NCBI GenBank assembly: GCA_017311315.1
Contig: CM029666.1
Location: 2,038,871-2,102,870 of the forward strand
DNA from: Dendrocalamus latiflorus
Lineage: Eukaryota; Streptophyta; Magnoliopsida; Poales; Poaceae
DNA length: 64,000 bases
Direction of reading: 5' to 3'
Positions 57,986-64,000 of the stretch are shown in pieces (the stretch's first letter is position 1; every line of letters begins with the position of its first letter). The notes under the pieces were generated by a model. That model did not search any database. It was not told where the DNA came from and worked only from the letters and a program-made list of their open reading frames with translations. Both the position numbers and the translations under genes were made by a program.

Positions 57986-58288
57986 GGTACGTTTTCTCAA
58001 AAGGACAAGCTGGTTTCGTTAAATAGTTATAGTACTTTTGGAGTTCTTTTGAGTAAATCGGTTATACATATTCCCGCAGTTTTTGTCGCGAAGAATTTTT
58101 TTTATGCTGGCATATAGCGCACTTAGTTTTGTGTGTACGTATATACTTACCTAACTAAAGCATGCCAAAGATGGACGAATATGGAAAGACTTCACGCTAT
58201 ATTTAATATCACTGATATGTAAGTGCATATAAAAAAACAATCAGAGATCTGTACGTATAGAGAACATGCACCTCCATCAAAACCCCCA

Positions 58289-58435
58289 ATTGATTATATA
58301 CCCTCCATTCAGATGAAAATTCAGGATTTATCCTCCTAGCCTACGTGTCAGTGACTTCTGATGACCCCACGTGTCATTGAGATACGGAGGGTAAATCCTG
58401 AATTTCTAACTAAAGGGAGGGTATATAATCCAATT
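58289..58435. mobile_element. Foldback MITE, family C (second copy)
   Basis: AATTGATTATATACCCTCC is inverted at the right as GGAGGGTATATAATCCAATT. Inner AATTCAGGATTTATCCTCC pairs with GGAGGGTAAATCCTGAATTT. Same family as 11703-11845. Confidence 0.85.
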
Positions 58436-58702
58436 CCCCCCTCAAAATTATGGAACCAGAACCACTAGTTAGATATGGAGAATCACCATACGACGGAGTA
58501 CATGATCTATGTTTCACTATATGATATGATAGTGCTGCAAAAGATTGTAAAAATCTATGCCCATGATGCTGGCATAAGTGTCCACGTTCGTTCTTTTATA
58601 ATCCATTAAAAAAAAGAATTTGACGCATAGGGACGGCTGTTTATTTTGGCATAACTGCAACAGCAGGGTACTAGTACGATCACAAGTTAACCGGTTTAAT
58701 CA

Positions 58703-58956
58703 GGTCCTGCTCATTTCGGTTTAAACTTCTGATTTTTGATTTATTTTTTACTATTTATAAATTTCGTTTTTTCTACATTTTTAGTTTTTTTGAGCTTTTT
58801 TGCTGTTTCTTTTTTTCGTATTTGTTTGCATTATACGAGATGGGCTAACATATTTTTCTATTTTTAAATTTTTAAAATTTAATTATGTTAAATAACCCAC
58901 CCCAGCTACCAAAAAAAGCCATAAGCCAGGCTTATTTAGCCCAAATGAGCACAACC
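58703..58956 (+). mobile_element. MITE, family B, complete (reference copy)
   Basis: GGTCCTGCTCATTTCGG and AGCCCAAATGAGCACAACC are inverted termini. T-rich left arm, centre TTTGCATTATACGAGATGGGCTAACA, A-rich right arm. Confidence 0.8.
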
Positions 58957-59384
58957 TCAATCTACTATCTTATTAAAATAAAGTAAAAAAATCAATCACA
59001 TTCACTTTTAAAAGATAAAAATTACTATGTTAATCGGTGAAATCTAGATTATAAAGTATGGATGCATCAAATTGTTTCGAGAAGTCCAGTACAAATACAA
59101 CTCTGATCAGATTATTTATTTGGGAAAGATTTTACGGAAGAACAACGAAGAGGAGTAGAATTGTATTACAAAACCTGGAAAACACATGTTCTCTACACCT
59201 TGATGAATAAAAGGAGACAAAAAAAAAAGGATCGTACAAACAACTATGCAAGAGCCTTAATGTTGACGTCCGCCCGTCCATTGCTTCCCAAAGCTCGGGC
59301 TGCTCCGTCCTGGCGGCGGCCTTGAGCGGTTGAGCCGCTAGGACGGACGCATCTGGAGTGGTGTTATGATTTATGAAGTTCTTT
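58957..59384. other. Short intergenic stretch
   Basis: AT-rich to 59250, then GC-richer. No gene is recognised. Confidence 0.4.
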
Positions 59385-59549
59385 TTTCGAGATAGTATTT
59401 ACTAGTTAATTGTAGTATATACTGTACCGATTTTATTTATATTGGTAAAAATTATACATGAGTTTCTATTATTTTATAACCTTTTATATAAACAGTTTAA
59501 AAATCATAAGTCGCAACTGAAAGTTATAAGCCTCAGATAAAAAGAACAG
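59385..59549 (-). mobile_element. MITE, family A, truncated
   Basis: Contains AGTTAATTGTAGTATATACTG, TACCGATTTTATTTATATTGG and the terminus AAAAAGAACAGACCC, i.e. the reverse of family A, but lacks the other end. Confidence 0.65.
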
Positions 59550-59861
59550 ACCCAAGAGATGGCACGGCGCGTGTGCCGTCAACGGAAGTCCAATGCCGTG
59601 TTGAGTGGCCGTGGCCTCTCTGAGGGCGAAGGATAAATATTCAATGGCTCCCAAGTTACGAAAAGTGGTTCCCTTGTGCAACAGGATGAAGAAGCGATAG
59701 AAATAACGAAATAACAACTAAGCCTAAGCATGCAGTACAGGGCTACTTTACTTTTGCTTTGGGATTTTTAGGCATTGAGGGATGGCGACCGCCGAGGGAG
59801 ACGACGAACCGAATAAGGTGACAAGGCCCACCAAACACCCGTCGTCCGATTTAGGCTCCGC

Positions 59862-60130
59862 TCGGTTGGACTGAAAAATAATGACTCATGACTGAAATTA
59901 TACTGTAACTGATTGAAATTACACTATAGCTGAAGGTGGCTTATTTGATGCAATTAAATTTAAAAAATTTAAAAATAAAAAATATGTTAGTTCATCACGG
60001 ACAACGCAAACGAATACGGGAGAAAGAACTGATAAAAAAAGCTCAAAAAAATTAAAAATTCAGAAAAAGATGAAGTTTATAAATAGTAAAAAAGCTAGAA
60101 ATCAGAAGTTCATACTGAAATAAGCGGGCG
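59862..60130 (-). mobile_element. MITE, family B, reversed
   Basis: Starts GGCTCCGCTCGGTTGGACTG and ends TACTGAAATAAGCGGGCG. The interior is the reverse complement of the copy at 58703 (TTAGTTCATCACGGACAACG, CAAACGAATACGGGAGAAAG, ATGAAGTTTATAAATAG). Confidence 0.75.
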
Positions 60131-60207
60131 TTAAACGAGGATGATTGTGCTTCCGTGAAATTTTGCACTGGCCGTCTCGACGTGAGTAGTTGGTTCCTCT
60201 TATGCAT

Positions 60208-63200
60208 TGTAACGCCCCCGTTTCTGGGAGGAACAGGAGCGTCACTAATCCACAACCACCCAGGAATTTGGTTACGGACCGAACCAGTATCATACCTGCT
60301 TACGAACATTTAAGAAGAGTTAGCTTGATTGAAATAGGACCTAACGGTCAATTTTTACAATAAAACGGGCGAGCAATCCCTAACATACTTACATTGCAGA
60401 AGAACCACAAATGCACCACAGGAAAGCCTGAGTGCGGTCGCAACCCTAACATGAAATCTTGAATTGCCTTCTTTTCTTCTGGTATCTGTGCAAATTTGCA
60501 AGTCTGAGTACTCCAACCCCATACTCAGCAAATCACAAGGGAAACCCTAACTTACTACTTGCATGGATTAACAAAGGAAGGGAGTATACTTGGTTTATTA
60601 ACTTTGAGTGGATGCGGTTTTATTTGCAAACATTTGATAAGACGGACCCAAAACTACTCCTCAAGATCTCAGGGGTTTTCATGAAAGGTTACTTAACCAA
60701 CTGCACAAGTTAAAGCATGTACAAATCTACTTAAGCTTCGCTGCTGGAATCACCCAAGTGACACAGCTCCATTAACCGGGAGCACGGCGTATTCGAATAC
60801 CATTCATTTGACTCTGCAGAGTTTGCTCAGTTTTACCCACACGATCCCTTAACTCCCGCGACAGAGTTAAGGAAGCCAGGTCGTTTCACTGCTCAACTCT
60901 TTATATAGACTCTACCCGGTAGAATTCACTCGGGTCTGGCTCACACACACACAAACGTCCGCTTCGAGTGAACTCTACCGTTGTTAGGTACCCGCAGCAC
61001 GGCCTGCCTAACCTTGTTACCCAAACACCTACTCCACAACACCTGTAGAGTTTCAATCGAGTTGAGCAGCTACTAAACCAGTGTTGACAAGTCAACTCCT
61101 GTGGTTGAGCGGTTACCATGTCATTTGCTCAGCGTAAGGGTCTGGTCCTTATATTTTTTCCCCAGGGGCCCGCAACCCCTGCCAGGTCCGCGACCTGCAA
61201 CCTAGGGTAAGAGGCGGGCGAAAACCGTCTTGCGGCGCACCACAGCCCCCCTTACCCTATCCTGCGCATGCCGACAATCTCCGCCCTAGGGCACGGTGTC
61301 CCATATCACCCTGCCCTAGGGTCGGATTTTCCAAATTCTATTGGCCCGCAGCCACAACCTTATTAGTGTAAAGACTTTGCATGATAATAATAACCTACGG
61401 TTATCTAGAATAGCAGATAATTATTTCTAGGGTTACAAAGACATGGCTACAAGTTTTAACGTGGCATTTGTCGGTGGTAGGTTTAACTACATAGCATGTC
61501 ATTCTAAACATTTTATTTTACTTATGAACTAACATTTCACAACTAGCTTAATACAAATAGCATAATAACATAATTAAATGGCATGGGATTTCAACATGAT
61601 CAAGGACTTGTGACTTGCCGTTAATCTGGACGATCTCGGCGAGCTCGAACGTAGAAGCTCCTGGATCCTGGGACTGCACCTGAACTTCCGGGATCTCCGA
61701 AACTAGCGCAAACACATAAAATAAAATAAGTCCGGCTTAAGCCTAATCAAGCGGGGAAAAATAATCTATTAAAAAGGAGTAAAATGCATAAATCTCCAAA
61801 TAGGAATTTTGGAATTTTTCTGGGATGAATTTGGGGGAAAAGGAGGTCAAAAATGGGTTCAGGACATTAAATGGAGTAAAGTGGTGAAATTTGAGAATTT
61901 TTGGGATTTTCTAGGATTTATTTTGAATTTCTGGATTTATGGAAAATGGAAAAGCTCTGGAAATTGGTTTGAACAGTGATGGGCTAGCCTGGCGCTACAG
62001 TGCGGCCCCGCGCGGAAATCTGCCCACGCGGCGGAGTGGGACGTGTGGCCTTGGCCCAGCACGCGCGCCTGGCTCCGGCGGATGAAGGACACGCGGTTAG
62101 CGCGGATGGTGAGGATGTTGCGAGGGCGGGCGGACGAGATGTGCTGCGTTACAGCGGATCGGACGGCTGCGGCAAGAGTGCCATCGACGGCTGACGCTAG
62201 ATGGCAACGGAGGGAAGGAAAGGTAGGGATGGGGCCACGTTGCTGGGGGGGGGTTGTCTTCAACCTCCCGCCGCTCGTGCCAGAGGGAGACAGAGGCACG
62301 CGTGCCTCCGCCGTGCGACGTTGGTGAGGGTTCCCGACGGCGATTGAAGGCACCAGCGGGTAGCTCTCGGCGAGGCGGTTCCATTTTAGGGTCTTGGGGA
62401 ACAGGAGCATGGGCGGCGGCGGCCGGGGCGGGAGAGGAGCTAGCGGCCTCCCCGGCGGCTCCCAGTCTCTCCGGCGACCCTTCGGCGAGGTGGGAGGCGA
62501 TTTGAGTATCTCCGTGGCGCAAGGATTACGGTGGTGCGGTTTGCTCAAGCACGGGAGCTCCGGTTGTGGCTGGCCACGGGAGGGGTCATGTGGCCGGCGG
62601 CGGTGCACGGTGGGGGAGCTCCACAGCAATGCTAACGGAGAGTGGAGCTCGGGGACGGCTTGGTGGTGCCTTGAGGGTGCTAAGGCAGCAAGGAATCGAA
62701 GAATGCAGGGATGGAAGAGGAGATCCGCTCACGGGGGTCGTCGGCGCAGGGGAGAGCGGCGACGGAGCTTCGGGCACTGGGACTTCAATCGGCCACTCAG
62801 GGAGCTGCTGAGGAGTGGTGGGGAGTGATTTAGGGCGGTGGAGTAGCTCGGGAAGCAAAGGGGGAGTGAGGAGAAGGATGGGGGTTTTATACCCCGAGCG
62901 GAAGGAGGCGGAGCCTTCGGGGAGAAGGCGCGGGCGCGGGAGTCAACCGGAGGGGACGGGAGCTGGTGGAGTATCTCCTCCGCGCAATTGGGGGGGTGAC
63001 GTCGGCTCTGCACAGGAGTTATGATGAGGCGACGGCACGGGGGCAGGCGGCCGAACGGCATGGGCGAGGGCGCGTCCGCGCACGGGAGGGGAAGGCGCGG
63101 CGACTGCCAGGTGGGGCCAGAGCAGAAGTGGGGCGACGTGTGACGCGGAAGCTCTGCCGCTTCAGACCGGGTGACGTCGGGCGACGTAAGCGGGGAAAGA

Positions 63201-63526
63201 ACCCGGGGCGCAGAGGCGGTGCGGCTCCGGCGCGAGCGCAGCGCGCGGCGCAAGCGCGTGCGCGGGGAGAAAGCGGGGAGGGAGTGGGGCGGCGCCAAGG
63301 GAGGAGGAAAACGGAGAGGGGGAGCGGCGCCAACGGGAAAAGAGGTGGGCGGCGCCGAAGAAAAAGGGAGGTGGAAAGGAGGAGGGCGCCATCGGGGAGA
63401 GGTGGCGTCAGGCCGAAAAAGGAAAGCGGGAAAAGGGAAAACTTTCCAAACAAGGAAAGTTGCTGAAATTCACTCAAAAATTTAGGAAAAATGCTCAAAA
63501 ATTTTGAAATTTTTAGGGGTGTTTCA
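60208..63526 (-). mobile_element. Probable solo LTR, about 3.3 kb
   Basis: The plus strand begins TGTAACGCCCCCGTTTCTGG and ends TTTTAGGGGTGTTTCA, giving TG...CA borders with short inverted ends (TGTAACGCCCC / TGAAACACCCC). The flanks are TGCAT (60203-60207) and CGCAT (63527-63531), a 5-bp duplication with one mismatch. A minus-strand TATAAAA at 62884-62890 fits a U3 promoter. GC-rich 61980-63440 opens many frames on both strands, none recognisable. No internal retrotransposon proteins are present. Confidence 0.6.
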
Positions 63527-63659
63527 CGCATGGTGCATCAACTTCTTTTTTTTTTATCCTGATCAATTCCAGTCTGCACTTACAGACTCCAATCAACGGT
63601 GAGTTATGGGTGGAGCACGATCTAATCAAGGGTTCTATTGCTATACCGATTTGATTTTC

Positions 63660-63855
63660 CTTGGCTTAGGCACTGTTTGTAGTGCAATAATCTCTCAGGA
63701 ATTTTGCATGAATTTCATATGAAGTAGTTCACACGAGTCCTTGGAAATTCTCTGTTTACAACACATGAATTTCGTCAGAAATTTTATAGTAATCTCACAT
63801 AGAACGGTTCAACAGCCGCTGAAATCGGGAAAATTCTCGTGTTCCAATTAAGACA
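63660..63855. mobile_element. Probable MITE
   Basis: AGGCACTGTTTGTAGTGCAATAA at the start and GTTCCAATTAAGACACTAC at the end are roughly inverted. Interior repeats of GGAATTTTGCATGAATTTC and ACATGAATTTCGTCAG types resemble the common CCTGTTTGGAA-type grass MITEs. The boundaries are uncertain. Confidence 0.4.
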
Positions 63856-64000
63856 CTACTAAAACGTCGACGAGTAATTTTTTCCATACAAAATGCAAAT
63901 GTAACTCGATACATTTGATTGTCTATGGTGCAAGTTAAATACCAATTCCCATGTACTCTGTTAATAAGATATTCTTTTCTTTCCTATGTGAACGCAATAT

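Noticed and set aside
60459..60713. 84-codon plus-strand frame with a leucine/phenylalanine-rich start
   Set aside because: Lies inside the probable solo LTR, matches no domain that I know, and has no promoter or splice context.
61937..63531. Several proline/arginine-rich frames of 140-230 codons
   Set aside because: They lie within the GC-rich body of the probable solo LTR and overlap on both strands, with no recognisable domain.

Overview
The window is nuclear DNA from a grass (Poaceae). The signs are spliced genes with consensus GT-AG introns, GC-rich first exons with AT-rich introns, grass-type chloroplast, reticulon and PB1 proteins, and dense MITEs plus Gypsy, Copia, L1-LINE, hAT and Mutator-like elements. 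Nothing in it is prokaryotic. The species cannot be fixed by eye.

Five host loci can be supported, four of them by reconstructing exons whose lengths sum to intact frames: (1) a plastid-type dipeptide (L-Ala-D/L-Glu-like) epimerase of the enolase superfamily, minus strand, 4143-7221, 7 exons, 435 aa; (2) a short reticulon-like ER membrane protein, plus strand, 12146-13714, 5 exons, 214 aa; (3) a PB1-domain protein with a proline/glutamine-rich C-terminus, minus strand, 23043-25093, 2 exons, 651 aa; (4) a lipid phosphate phosphatase (PAP2 family), plus strand, coding exons 49423-52816, with a probable leader back to about 40.9 kb; (5) a small unrecognised single-exon protein, minus strand, 55249-55668.

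Most of the rest is transposable elements. From left to right: a decayed Tat-lineage Gypsy element with an antisense extra ORF (1-3887); MITEs; a Copia gag relic next to a TRIM-like element (16.9-18.4 kb); a non-autonomous hAT with a perfect 8-bp target duplication (19815-20750); Tourist-like MITEs (26.8, 31.3 and 35.9 kb); a Tip100-type hAT with an open transposase frame but no recognisable right end (36.5-40.1 kb); a near full-length L1-type LINE with a 13-bp target duplication (41435-47563); a 1.06-kb Mutator-like hairpin (47954-49012); a very young TRIM-type retrotransposon with identical LTRs and a 5-bp duplication (50541-52144); a dense MITE cluster (53-60 kb); and a probable 3.3-kb solo LTR (60208-63526).

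The LINE, the hairpin and the young TRIM all lie inside the phosphatase transcription unit. That gene also carries a frame break at a CA-dinucleotide run in its first main coding exon. No operon-like or obviously novel enzymatic system is present. The more unusual signals are structural: TE-loaded host introns, single-base homopolymer frame breaks throughout the LINE, a 15-bp hAT remnant still bounded by its 8-bp duplications, and hairpin MITEs carrying G-box motifs.
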